DNA from: Novosphingobium sp. 9U
GTDB taxonomy: Bacteria; Pseudomonadota; Alphaproteobacteria; Sphingomonadales; Sphingomonadaceae
Assembly: GCF_902506425.1 (NCBI RefSeq)
Contig: NZ_LR732488.1
Coordinates: 62,001-126,000 of the forward strand
Reading direction: 5' to 3'
DNA: 64,000 nt
Shown here: piece after piece, positions 54,588-63,115 of the stretch
Numbering within the stretch: the stretch's first letter is position 1
Layout: each line of letters starts with the position of its first letter
The notes under the pieces: generated by a model
The model's database searches: none
What the model was told of the DNA's origin: nothing
What the model saw: only the letters and a program-made list of their open reading frames with translations
Position numbers and translations under genes: made by a program

Positions 54588-56957
54588 ATGAAGAGCGTAT
54601 CGAGATGCCGTGACGTAAGGTTGAGCAAAGTACGGCAGCGCGTCCGGTGCTCACGCATCGTCCTGGCGCTTACTCTAACGGCCAGTTGGACTACTTCGGC
54701 AGCCGCGCAAGATGTTGCACAGAACAACGATCAGGCCGATACTGTTGATAGTCTGCGGAACCTGGACGAGATCGTGGTGACCGCCACCAAGCGTGAGCAA
54801 AACGTCAACGATGTTGGTATTTCGATTACTGCTTTGAGCGCGGAGTCGCTCGCCAAATCAGGCATCACGGACTCCACCGGCATCACGTTCTCTGTACCAA
54901 ATCTTGAGAATGCACCCGTGTTCGGTCCCGGATCGAACACCAACTTTTCCGTGCGCGGCGTTGCTCAAAACGACTATAACGATGGCACGGAATCCCCGAT
55001 CGCCACTTATGTGGACGATGTCTATCTCGTCCCGACGGGAGCCGGCTCCTTTCCGCTATACGACATGCAGCGAGTGGAAGTGCTGCGCGGACCGCAAGGT
55101 ACGCTGTTTGGGCGCAACAGTACCGGCGGCTTGATCCACTTCATATCCGCAAAGCCGACTGATAATTTCTATGCTTCCATCAGCGGCATGTACGGGTCGC
55201 ACGACACGAAAGAGATTACGGGCGTCCTCAACATCCCGATCGTTCAGGATAAGGTCTCACTGCGCATCGCCGGCCAGTACCACGACAACGACGCCTGGAT
55301 GAACAATCTGTCCGGGACCCAGCCGGACAACGGGCAGCTCAAGACCCGTTCGGTCCGCGCGATACTGCGGCTGAAGCCGACCGATACGATTACCGACGAC
55401 ATCAAGTTCTCGTACGACAATGCGCATGGATACACCAATGGGGTGTTCCATCAGGCAGTTGGGATTGACGCGGTCACCGGCAACCAGTTCGTTCTAGGAG
55501 CGAACCAGGACTTCTATGGAACCGGACCGCAGCGCGACTCCTTTGGTCTCGCCAACGTGGAGCCGGGCGAAAGCGACAATGGCTCGGTTCGGCGTCTGAA
55601 TGGGACAAACTCGTATCTCGTCTCCAACACGCTCAATTGGGATCTCGGCGCCACCACAATCACCTCGGTGACCGCGTACAACCATTACCATCGTGATCAA
55701 ATCGAGGATTGCGACGGTCTCCAGCCGTCGATTTGTAACACGCACTACGACAACGTCAGCCGGCAGGTGACGCAGGAGCTGCGCTCTTTCACAGATCTGG
55801 GTGGCGTGCGGATCACCGGCGGTGTTTATTATCTCTGGCACAAAGTAAACTTGCGCAACTTCATCCCGCTTCTGTTGAATGTGCCTTCGGTGACGTTCGC
55901 GCAGCGGGTGGACGGCCAGCAGCGGTCGAGGAGCTACGCCGCATTCGGTAACGTAGAGTGGGACGCAACGCCGACGATCACTGTGATCGGCGGTCTACGC
56001 GTGTCCAAAGACAAGAAACACTTCAATCAGGATTTGCGTTTCGTACTGCCCGCCGATCCAGCGAACCCGTTCCCCAACTACTGGAACACGATGGCGCTGG
56101 ACATTCCGTATGGCGACACGATCGCGCAAAACCTGTTTGACGAGTCCACCGCGGGATCGCTCACCAGGATCAACAAGACGACATGGTCGGCAAAGGGTGA
56201 AGTGGACTTCAAGCCCACCGACAGGACGCTGGTCTACGGATCGATCTCGCGCGGCATCAAGTCGCCGGGCTTCAACAACGGCGTTATTTCCATCGGGCTC
56301 ACGCCGGAGCAGTACCAGTTCAAGACTGAGGTGCTGACTGCTTACGAACTGGGTCTCAAGCAGGAGATCGGGCGGATCGGCAACTTCAACCTGTCCGGTT
56401 TCTACTACGATTACAAGAATTTCGACACGCTCTCGTTTGTCGGCGTAGCCTCGTTCACCGATAACCATGACGCCACTCTCTACGGGATCGAGGGCGATAT
56501 CAGCCTCCGGCCTGTCGAGGGCCTGACGTTGAAGCTCAACGGCGGACTGGTTCACAGCAAGTTGCAGGATGTTGCTAATGCCGCGCTGGTGGTTGCGGAC
56601 CGTGACATGCCGCTAGCGCCCTCCTGGTCGGTGGGTGGGTCCATTCGTTACGAGCTGCCGATAGCGAACGGCGATTACCGCCTTGGGCTCCAGGCGGACG
56701 CGCGGGCGCGCGACTCCTTCTACAACAATCCCGGCAACGATTCTGCGGCTAAAGTCCCGAGCATGGAACTGGTCAATGCACGCGTTGACCTGGCGGACGC
56801 GAACGACCGCTTCGAAGTCGGCGTTTCGGTCAAGAACGTGTTCAACAAGACGTATATCACCTCGCTGTTCCTGCTCCAGGGACTTGGCGGCTATCGGTAC
56901 GGGCAGATCGGCCTGCCACGTTGGGCGTCTCTTGACGTCACCGTTAAGTTCAAATGA
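54588..56957 (+). CDS. TonB-dependent outer-membrane receptor
   Basis: 789 residues from the ATG at 54588 (GAGGGG 8-9 bases upstream); the frame extends to 54453 but those residues lack signal-peptide character. Signal: basic N-region then IVLALTLTASWTTSAAAQ. Plug: EIVVTATKREQNVNDVGISI through VEVLRGPQGTLFGRNST; barrel C terminus LDVTVKFK, with Phe as penultimate residue. It is the most divergent of the four receptors (TATKRE rather than TANKRE). Placed in the third regulon by the motif 3 sites upstream. Confidence 0.92.
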   Translation: MKSVSRCRDVRLSKVRQRVRCSRIVLALTLTASWTTSAAAQDVAQNNDQADTVDSLRNLDEIVVTATKREQNVNDVGISITALSAESLAKSGITDSTGITFSVPNLENAPVFGPGSNTNFSVRGVAQNDYNDGTESPIATYVDDVYLVPTGAGSFPLYDMQRVEVLRGPQGTLFGRNSTGGLIHFISAKPTDNFYASISGMYGSHDTKEITGVLNIPIVQDKVSLRIAGQYHDNDAWMNNLSGTQPDNGQLKTRSVRAILRLKPTDTITDDIKFSYDNAHGYTNGVFHQAVGIDAVTGNQFVLGANQDFYGTGPQRDSFGLANVEPGESDNGSVRRLNGTNSYLVSNTLNWDLGATTITSVTAYNHYHRDQIEDCDGLQPSICNTHYDNVSRQVTQELRSFTDLGGVRITGGVYYLWHKVNLRNFIPLLLNVPSVTFAQRVDGQQRSRSYAAFGNVEWDATPTITVIGGLRVSKDKKHFNQDLRFVLPADPANPFPNYWNTMALDIPYGDTIAQNLFDESTAGSLTRINKTTWSAKGEVDFKPTDRTLVYGSISRGIKSPGFNNGVISIGLTPEQYQFKTEVLTAYELGLKQEIGRIGNFNLSGFYYDYKNFDTLSFVGVASFTDNHDATLYGIEGDISLRPVEGLTLKLNGGLVHSKLQDVANAALVVADRDMPLAPSWSVGGSIRYELPIANGDYRLGLQADARARDSFYNNPGNDSAAKVPSMELVNARVDLADANDRFEVGVSVKNVFNKTYITSLFLLQGLGGYRYGQIGLPRWASLDVTVKFK

Positions 56958-57012
56958 GGGGAGCTGAAAGATAGCGAGAGGCGGTGGTAAGAAGCCGATT
57001 TCTCCGGCCCAC

Positions 57013-57029
57013 CGTACTCTGGTCAACAA
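57013..57029. promoter_or_regulatory. Possible weak motif 3 site before the 57.1 kb TonB receptor
   Basis: Minus strand TTGTTGACCAGAGTACG shares the 11 bases TTGACCAGAGT with the site at 54090, but the second half-site is lost. It lies in the 152-base gap between two receptor genes, 81 bases before the second. It may be chance. Confidence 0.35.
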
Positions 57030-57109
57030 TCGAAACCGCCGCCCACCGTCGGTCACCCATAAGGTGGGCACACATGCAAGCGGTGCAGAATGCCCGCAGG
57101 GAGACGTAA

Positions 57110-59518
57110 ATGCACAGTCAGATCAAAATTTCGCTGCTCGTGGGTGCGAGCCTCTTCGCAGTTCCGGGCGTCGCATCCGCGCAAATTGGACAGGCCGGTC
57201 AGACCGCGCCGGGCGCGCCCGAGGCAAGTGCTGAGCCCGTTCAAACCTCCAGCGTGCAGGAGGGCGACATCATCGTTACCGCCAACAAGCGTGAGCAAAA
57301 GCTCAACGACGTCGGCATCACCGTGGCGGTGCTCGGCGGCGACGAGCTCAAGTCCAAGCAAATCGTGAACCTGCAGGATTTGGCACAGTCGATTCCTAGC
57401 TTGTCGTACACCAACTCGGCGAATGGCACCCCGGTGTACACTTTGCGAGGCATTGGGTTCTACGAGACGTCGCTTGGCGCTTACCCGACAGTGAGCGTCT
57501 ACGTAGACGAAGCCCCGCTCCCGTTTGCTGTGCTGACGCGTCACTCGGCCTACGATCTTGAGCGCGTCGAGGTCCTCAAGGGTCCGCAAGGTACGCTCTT
57601 CGGTCAGAACTCCACCGGAGGTGCGATCAACTACGTCGCGGCTAAGCCAACCAAGGATCTTCAGGCAGGGCTAAACTTAACCTACGGTCGCTTCAATCAG
57701 ATTATCGGCGAGGGCTACGTCAGCGGCCCGCTGAGCGAGAACCTGTCGGCGCGGGTCGCCGGAAGGATCGAGCGGATGGATGGCTGGCAGATCAGCAACA
57801 GCCGCCCGGGCGATCGCAACGGTCGTATCGAAAACTACATGGGCCGTGCGATCGTCAATTTCGAGCCGACCGACACGATCCGCTTCAGCCTCAATGTGAA
57901 CGGTTGGAAGGACAAGAGCGACCCCCAAACGCCGCAGTTCATCGCTCGCAACCTTCAGAACCCGGTTCCAAATCCGGCCTGGGAAGCGGCGCAGCTCTCG
58001 CCGATGAAAGCGCGCGCCTCGGACTGGACACCGGGACTTCCGTTCGCAAACAATCGCCTGTGGCAAACCGCGCTGCGCGGCGATATCGATCTAACCGACA
58101 GCATCACGCTGACCTCGCTGACGTCGTATGTTGATTACAAGCAGAACCAGGCGGACGAAGGCGACGGTATCCCACCACAGAACCTCGACCTGCCGAGTGA
58201 CCGCGGTCGCATCAAGAGCTTCTTCCAGGAGCTGCGTCTTGGGAACGGCGGCCAGGGCTCGTTCCGCTGGGTTGCGGGTGCCAACATCGAGAGCAGCAAG
58301 GTCGACCAGATCGTTGACCTGAACTACTCAGCCTCGTCGTCCAACTCGACGCTTGGCACTCTTGGTTACCCGATCTCCAGCGCCCATTACACCAGCTTCC
58401 AGAAGATGCGGAACTATGCCGGCTTCGTGAACGGCGAACTCGACTTGTCGGACACCCTCACGGTGAAGGGCGGTGTGCGCTACACCAACGCGCGTACGAA
58501 GGCCCAGATCTGCAATCGCGACCTGTCGGGTACCACCACGAACGTCGGGTCGTTCTTCTATGACGTGCTTCTCGGCGGCACCCTCGGGCGCTACGATCCC
58601 AGCTATTGCTTTGCGATCAACGATCAGCCCGAGACGATCGGCGGCGTTGCTCCCGGGATGCCGGGGCAGTACAACGCGACTCTGCACGAGGACAACGTGT
58701 CCTGGAAGGCTGGCGTCGACTACAAGCCGCGCCCCGGCATGCTGATCTACGCTAATGTCGGACGCGGCTACAAGGCCGGCAGCTTCCCCAACGTCTCAGC
58801 CTCGACCTTCGCGCAGTACCTGCCGGTTACGCAAGAATCGGTCATGTCCTATGAGGGCGGCTTCAAGGCGACCCTGCTAGACCGAACCCTGCAGCTGAAC
58901 GGCGCTGGCTTCTACTACGACTATTCCGACAAGCAGCTGCGCTCGAAGATCGACGCCGCACCGTTTGGTATTCTCGACGTGCTGCAGAACATCCCGAAGT
59001 CCACGATCTACGGCTTCGAGCTGGAGGCGACCATGCGCCCGACGCGGGGCTTGGTCGTGAACGCCGCTTACACATACATCCACACGAAAATTGACGAGTT
59101 CAGCGGCATCAATGGCGGCGGCGTGGTTAGTGACTTCGCTGGCTCGGGTATCCCCTTTACACCCAAGCACCAGGTAGCCGTAAGCGCGGATTACAGCTTC
59201 CCCGTGGGCTCGGATCTGCAAGGGTTCGTGGGCGGTACCGTCACGATGCGTTCCGACACGTTCTCCGTCATCGGCGGCGAACAGAACCCACCGGCTGCCG
59301 ATCCAAGCAACTTTGCGGTCTACGGCATCGACGGGTATACACTGGTCGACGCTCGCCTCGGCATCAAGGGCCCGAACGATCGTTGGCAGGTGTCGGTGTT
59401 CGGCAAGAACATCTTCAACGAATACTACTGGAACAACGTCGTTTCCGCGTTCGACACCATCGTGCGCTACACGGGCATGCCCGCGACCTACGGCGTGAGC
59501 GTCGGTTTCAAGTACTGA
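57110..59518 (+). CDS. TonB-dependent outer-membrane receptor
   Basis: 802 residues. Signal ISLLVGASLFAVPGVASAQ; plug DIIVTANKREQKLNDVGITV through VEVLKGPQGTLFGQNST; barrel ending VGFKY. GGGAG precedes the ATG. A close paralog of the receptor at 39.2 kb, including SNSANGTP, SLGAYPTVS.YVDE, QYLPVTQESV and the last strand (IVRY.G.PATYGV). Because receptors 39.2 and 57.1 probably recognise related compounds, the second and third regulons may serve related substrates. Followed by a strong terminator. Confidence 0.93.
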   Translation: MHSQIKISLLVGASLFAVPGVASAQIGQAGQTAPGAPEASAEPVQTSSVQEGDIIVTANKREQKLNDVGITVAVLGGDELKSKQIVNLQDLAQSIPSLSYTNSANGTPVYTLRGIGFYETSLGAYPTVSVYVDEAPLPFAVLTRHSAYDLERVEVLKGPQGTLFGQNSTGGAINYVAAKPTKDLQAGLNLTYGRFNQIIGEGYVSGPLSENLSARVAGRIERMDGWQISNSRPGDRNGRIENYMGRAIVNFEPTDTIRFSLNVNGWKDKSDPQTPQFIARNLQNPVPNPAWEAAQLSPMKARASDWTPGLPFANNRLWQTALRGDIDLTDSITLTSLTSYVDYKQNQADEGDGIPPQNLDLPSDRGRIKSFFQELRLGNGGQGSFRWVAGANIESSKVDQIVDLNYSASSSNSTLGTLGYPISSAHYTSFQKMRNYAGFVNGELDLSDTLTVKGGVRYTNARTKAQICNRDLSGTTTNVGSFFYDVLLGGTLGRYDPSYCFAINDQPETIGGVAPGMPGQYNATLHEDNVSWKAGVDYKPRPGMLIYANVGRGYKAGSFPNVSASTFAQYLPVTQESVMSYEGGFKATLLDRTLQLNGAGFYYDYSDKQLRSKIDAAPFGILDVLQNIPKSTIYGFELEATMRPTRGLVVNAAYTYIHTKIDEFSGINGGGVVSDFAGSGIPFTPKHQVAVSADYSFPVGSDLQGFVGGTVTMRSDTFSVIGGEQNPPAADPSNFAVYGIDGYTLVDARLGIKGPNDRWQVSVFGKNIFNEYYWNNVVSAFDTIVRYTGMPATYGVSVGFKY

Positions 59519-59549
59519 CGGCAACCGGTCAAACTGATCTACCCTGACT

Positions 59550-59580
59550 GGGCGGCGGAGCAATCCGCCGCCCTTTTTTT
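59550..59580 (+). terminator. Strong intrinsic terminator after the TonB receptor
   Basis: GGGCGGCGGA (59550-59559) pairs with TCCGCCGCCC (59564-59573) across a GCAA tetraloop, then seven T residues (59574-59580). 31 bases after the receptor stop. A textbook Rho-independent terminator. Confidence 0.92.
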
Positions 59581-60035
59581 GTTCATCACGTGCAGGGCGA
59601 GTGCTGCTGATTGCCGGGGACTCGGCAAAGCCGTTCGCACTTCGAGCATCGAAACGATGTTCGCGTCCCCTTCAGTCTAAGCAGTGGGGCCGAGAAGTCA
59701 AAAGTGAAGGAAGGTACTGTCTTAGTCCAAACGGGCACGATCCGCCGGCTTGAGGGCGATCAAGGAGGACAGTTGATTTGCGCCTCGCAGAGCAAGTCCT
59801 TTGCGATATGCCGCGCAGATGGGGCGAGCATTCGAGGCGGTTGAGACAGGGTGGAGTAACGCAGCTACAAGCGACGACCCCGCGCTTTGCCGCTGACGAA
59901 ATCATTGCCGTAGCGCGGCCGTGGTCACCTTGGGCTAAGCGCGCCGACCAAGTGAGGATTTTACCAGGAAGTCGGCCCCTCCCTGCTCCAGGGGGGCGAT
60001 GGATAAACTCGACGGTGCCGAGGCTTGGATCTTTC
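59581..60035. other. Non-coding stretch between terminator and KstD-like gene
   Basis: About 455 bases between the receptor terminator and the end of the convergent flavoprotein gene. Only short frames without recognisable motifs; no repeat or RNA gene seen. Confidence 0.5.
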
Positions 60036-61715
60036 TCAAGCAGCCAGCTTGCGTCCCGCACGATAGCCGAACACCAGAGCCGGACCAATGCTTGAGCCGC
60101 CGCCCGGGTAGCGCCCATACATCAGCGAGTTCATGTCAAGTCCGACTGCAAACAGGCCTGGCACCGGCTGTGACTCTGCGTTCAGAACTTGGCCGTCAGG
60201 GGTAGTCTTGAGGCCGAGGGTTGTGCTGCAATCTCCAGGGTGAATCTCGATAGCGTAGAACGGACCGCGATCGAGAGGTGCGAGGTTAGGGTTGGGCGTG
60301 TGGTTGAAGTCGCCCTGCGCATTGTCGTAGGAGTTCGAGCCGCGACCAAAATCGGGGTCTTCCCCTCGCGCCGCGAACTCGTTGAAGCGGGCGATGGTCT
60401 GCTCGAAGTTGGCCTTGGGAATGCCAAGTTTGTGCGCCAGGCCCGGGATCGTCCCAGCCTCGATGAGGTAGCCGTCGCGGACCAGATGCCGATAGGGCAG
60501 AGGCGCTGGCATCGCCACGCCCATGCCATACTTTCTCAGCGCAACCTTGGTGCCGATGAACCAGGCCTTCCGTATGCCAGAGGCGTTCATGTGGCTGACG
60601 AACTCCTGGTAGGGAGAAGCCTCGTTCCCGATGCGGCGCCCTTCGGTGTCGACGATGATCGTGCCGGGCTTGCCGCGATCTGGCCCGAAGTGCGGGAACA
60701 CCGATTTGATGGTGCCGTCCTTTGCCCGATGAGCCGAGCAGGGCGCCCAGATCCCATTGGAGATGTTAGGCTCCGCGAAAACGCCGCCGGCGCCTTGCCC
60801 CATGCGGATCCCATCGCCCACGTTCTCCGCTGGCTGCGCCGACAGATGGTCTTCCGCCAGTGGAATGTACTTGGCGCGCATCTCGAGGTTTGCGCCAAAG
60901 CCACCACTGGCGAGCACCACGCCGTTGCGCACGCCTATGGTACGCTGCTGGCCACCGATCTCGAGCACGATGCCAACCACGCGGCCGTCGCTCTCGTCCA
61001 GGCGGACCGCAGGTGTGTCCCGGCGCAGCGTGACGCCCGCATCGAGCGCAGTGCGCATCAGGCGTCCCACGAGGGCATTGCCGTGTGCCATGTGCGTACC
61101 CTTGCCGTAGGTGACTACGTCGCGCACGAAGCCGGCCATGCGCTTGGCGCTGAACCGGAAGCCTTCCCACGTCCGGAAGGCGGAGGTCAGCTTTGGTACG
61201 TGCTGCATGTCGGTCTGGAAAGATCCGAACGCGACATAGCCGGGCAGCGGATTGCGCACATGGCGAATGTAGTCGCCCAGCTCACGGCCATTGAAAGCTT
61301 CGGCGATGATAGTCCGCGCGGCCTTGGCGCCGGGTTCGCCCGGATGATAGTCCGGTAGCAGCACGGGGTAGAACCGCACCTTCGTTTTTTCGTCCATGAA
61401 CTTAAGCATCTCTGGGCCGGTTTCGACGAAGGCCTCGACGAGATCTGTGTCGTAGCTGTTGCCCAGCGTGGCGCGCAGATAAGTGTACGCTTCCTCGGGC
61501 GTGTCGTGCTGGCCAACGCTGGCCATATACGGGTTGTTGGGGATCCAGGCGCCACCGCTGGAGAAGGCGGTCGTCCCGCCGAAGAGTTCCGCCTTTTCCG
61601 CGACGAGCACCTTCAATCCCTGCTTAGCGGCGACTACCGCGGCGGTCAGACCAGCAACGCCGGATCCCACCACCACGACATCGTACTCGGCTTCAACGGC
61701 AGGTTGCTTGCTCAT
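60036..61715 (-). CDS. 3-Ketosteroid-dehydrogenase-like FAD flavoprotein
   Basis: 559 residues of the fumarate reductase/KstD flavoprotein family. N-terminal dinucleotide motif GSGVAGLTAAVVAAKQG (17-33), KAELFGGTTAFSSGGAWIPN (41-60), and C-terminal YPGGGSSIGPALVFGYRAG, which resembles the end of 3-ketosteroid delta-1- and delta-4-dehydrogenases. No secretion signal or haem motif, so a cytoplasmic dehydrogenase rather than fumarate reductase. It would desaturate a cyclic ketone. A motif 3 site lies 108 bases upstream. Steroid substrate is suggested by family only. Confidence 0.85.
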   Translation of the reverse strand: MSKQPAVEAEYDVVVVGSGVAGLTAAVVAAKQGLKVLVAEKAELFGGTTAFSSGGAWIPNNPYMASVGQHDTPEEAYTYLRATLGNSYDTDLVEAFVETGPEMLKFMDEKTKVRFYPVLLPDYHPGEPGAKAARTIIAEAFNGRELGDYIRHVRNPLPGYVAFGSFQTDMQHVPKLTSAFRTWEGFRFSAKRMAGFVRDVVTYGKGTHMAHGNALVGRLMRTALDAGVTLRRDTPAVRLDESDGRVVGIVLEIGGQQRTIGVRNGVVLASGGFGANLEMRAKYIPLAEDHLSAQPAENVGDGIRMGQGAGGVFAEPNISNGIWAPCSAHRAKDGTIKSVFPHFGPDRGKPGTIIVDTEGRRIGNEASPYQEFVSHMNASGIRKAWFIGTKVALRKYGMGVAMPAPLPYRHLVRDGYLIEAGTIPGLAHKLGIPKANFEQTIARFNEFAARGEDPDFGRGSNSYDNAQGDFNHTPNPNLAPLDRGPFYAIEIHPGDCSTTLGLKTTPDGQVLNAESQPVPGLFAVGLDMNSLMYGRYPGGGSSIGPALVFGYRAGRKLAA

Positions 61716-61822
61716 TCTCAGTTCCCGTCAGATGCCGTCGGTTGCGCACAAGGGGGCGATCGCTATGCACTTTGCGCAATCGCTTTCTCGCACCCTCTAT
61801 CATGCTCTTGGCGGCTGTTATG

Positions 61823-61839
61823 GTCCAAATGGTCAGTTA
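61823..61839. promoter_or_regulatory. Motif 3 site 4 (KstD-like promoter)
   Basis: Minus strand TAACTGACCATTTGGAC, identical to site 1 over the first 11 bases. 108 bases upstream of the KstD-like start. Confidence 0.66.
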
Positions 61840-61965
61840 CATCCGACGGCTTGGCGGCCAAGTCAAGTCGGCAACGCACAGCCCGCGAGATGAGCACTAT
61901 TCAGAGTATCGCGGGCTGGCCCTGCGTTTGGGCAAGGACCAATCATCCGGAGGTTTGAGAATCGT

Positions 61966-61982
61966 AATTGACCAGAAGGTCT
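61966..61982. promoter_or_regulatory. Motif 3 site 5 (SnoaL-EthD promoter)
   Basis: TAATTGACCAGAAGGTC, matching site 3 in 15 of 17 positions. 60 bases upstream of the SnoaL-like start. Confidence 0.66.
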
Positions 61983-62041
61983 GTTTGCTCCACTCAATGG
62001 GCGAGAGCCGCGACGACGGCCGAGACAGTGGAGAGCAGATA

Positions 62042-62440
62042 ATGGACATTGAGGCGCATGCACTGGCCGACAAGCTTGGCCAAGCCATTCGTGAGCGCAA
62101 CCCTGACCTGCTGCGCCAGATCTACGCAGACGATATCCGCGTTTGGCACGGCGCCACGGGCAGTGCGATGGGCAAGGACGAGAATATCGGAATGCTGACG
62201 GCCGTGTTCGCAATCTCGTCCGGGCTCGAGTATACCGACGTACGGCGTCATGACATCGAGCAGGGCTTGGTCCAGCAGCACACGCTCGTCGGAACATTTG
62301 ACGACGGCGCAAACATGCCGGGGCTCAATGCCTGCATGGTGATCAAGGTTGCAGGCGGAAAGATCGCCAGCATCGACGAGTACTTCGATGCTCAGACGTT
62401 CGCCCCAGTCTGGGCGCGCCTCGCGGCCCAGCCCGCGTAA
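62042..62440 (+). CDS. SnoaL/NTF2-like protein
   Basis: 132 residues: helical DIEAHALADKLGQAIRERNPDLLRQIYADDIRVWHG (the LL..(I/L)Y.DD(I/V)..WHG pattern of the family) followed by strands ALNACMVIKVAGGKIASIDEYFDAQTFAPVW. GGAGAG precedes the ATG at 62042. NTF2-like fold proteins include ketosteroid isomerase; next to a KstD-like gene and in the same regulon a ketone isomerase role is attractive but not shown. Operon partner of the following EthD-like gene (22 bases). Confidence 0.87.
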   Translation: MDIEAHALADKLGQAIRERNPDLLRQIYADDIRVWHGATGSAMGKDENIGMLTAVFAISSGLEYTDVRRHDIEQGLVQQHTLVGTFDDGANMPGLNACMVIKVAGGKIASIDEYFDAQTFAPVWARLAAQPA

Positions 62441-62462
62441 CGCAACCAGAGGGGATCAAGCA

Positions 62463-62843
62463 ATGGCGAAATATGTTCTGCTGGCGATGACCAACCCAGT
62501 CGAGGGTCGGACTGACGAGTACAACGCCTGGTACGACAACACAGCGTATCCCACTTACAAGTCTATTCCTGGTCTAACCCCGTTAGGTCGCTTCAAGGCG
62601 GTTGAACTTGAACCGATGTTCCCATTCCAAATGGAGAACCGCTTCAACTATCTCTCGATGTATTACTTCGAAACAGACGATGTGGTGGCGTTCATGCAGA
62701 GCGTCAAGGACGCGTTCGGTCGCCATCCGGAATACTCTCTCTCCGAAGATATCGATAAATCGGTGTTCTTCGAGCCGGTCTACGTGGCGATGAGCGACGT
62801 AAACTTCGCCCCGATCGACCGCTATGAAGAGTTGAAGTGCTGA
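62463..62843 (+). CDS. EthD-like/dimeric alpha-beta barrel protein
   Basis: 126 residues: MAKYVLLAMTNPVEGRTDEYNAWYDNTAYPTY is the strand plus helix start of this fold (N/D..WYD..H-type position), followed by YLSMYYFETDDVVAFMQSVKDAF. AGAGGGG precedes the ATG. Third EthD-type gene of the window. It is cotranscribed with the SnoaL-like gene. Confidence 0.84.
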   Translation: MAKYVLLAMTNPVEGRTDEYNAWYDNTAYPTYKSIPGLTPLGRFKAVELEPMFPFQMENRFNYLSMYYFETDDVVAFMQSVKDAFGRHPEYSLSEDIDKSVFFEPVYVAMSDVNFAPIDRYEELKC

Positions 62844-62987
62844 TTGGCCGCACTTGTCCCTCCGTGCGGGGTTGGGGGGCGGCGACCGGACGCGCTCAGG
62901 CGCTCACAGCTAGCCAACCCTGGCCCATCCGCCGCGCGGGCGTTTTCGTCGCCGCTGAGCAAGGTTTTGGTCTGACTCGGCCTTTCA

Positions 62988-63004
62988 GATTGTATGGTCA
63001 GCTA
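62988..63004. promoter_or_regulatory. Motif 3 site 6 (SDR promoter)
   Basis: Minus strand TAGCTGACCATACAATC; first half-site conserved (CTGACCAT), second half weaker. 112 bases upstream of the last SDR. Confidence 0.58.
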
Positions 63005-63115
63005 CCTGGGACTGGCACCAAGACCAAACCGCTGCCTTTGACGGTCACGGACATGGTGATCTCGATCCATGCGCTTTGCTGACGGTCGGAGCATCGAAGA
63101 GAACGGGAGAGAACT

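Larger units (their letters stand above)
61716..62041. other. Divergent promoter region with two motif 3 sites
   Basis: 326 bases between the KstD-like gene (leftward) and the SnoaL-like gene (rightward), with motif 3 sites at 61823 and 61966. A frame from 61742 runs through it into the SnoaL-like gene but has no similarity before the ATG at 62042. Confidence 0.6.

Noticed and set aside
60189-61358. 389-codon open frame opposite the KstD-like gene
   Set aside because: Antisense shadow; the minus-strand product has FAD motifs in order.
62844-63082. Short frame between the EthD-like gene and the last SDR
   Set aside because: It covers the motif 3 site and promoter of the SDR and has no recognisable sequence.
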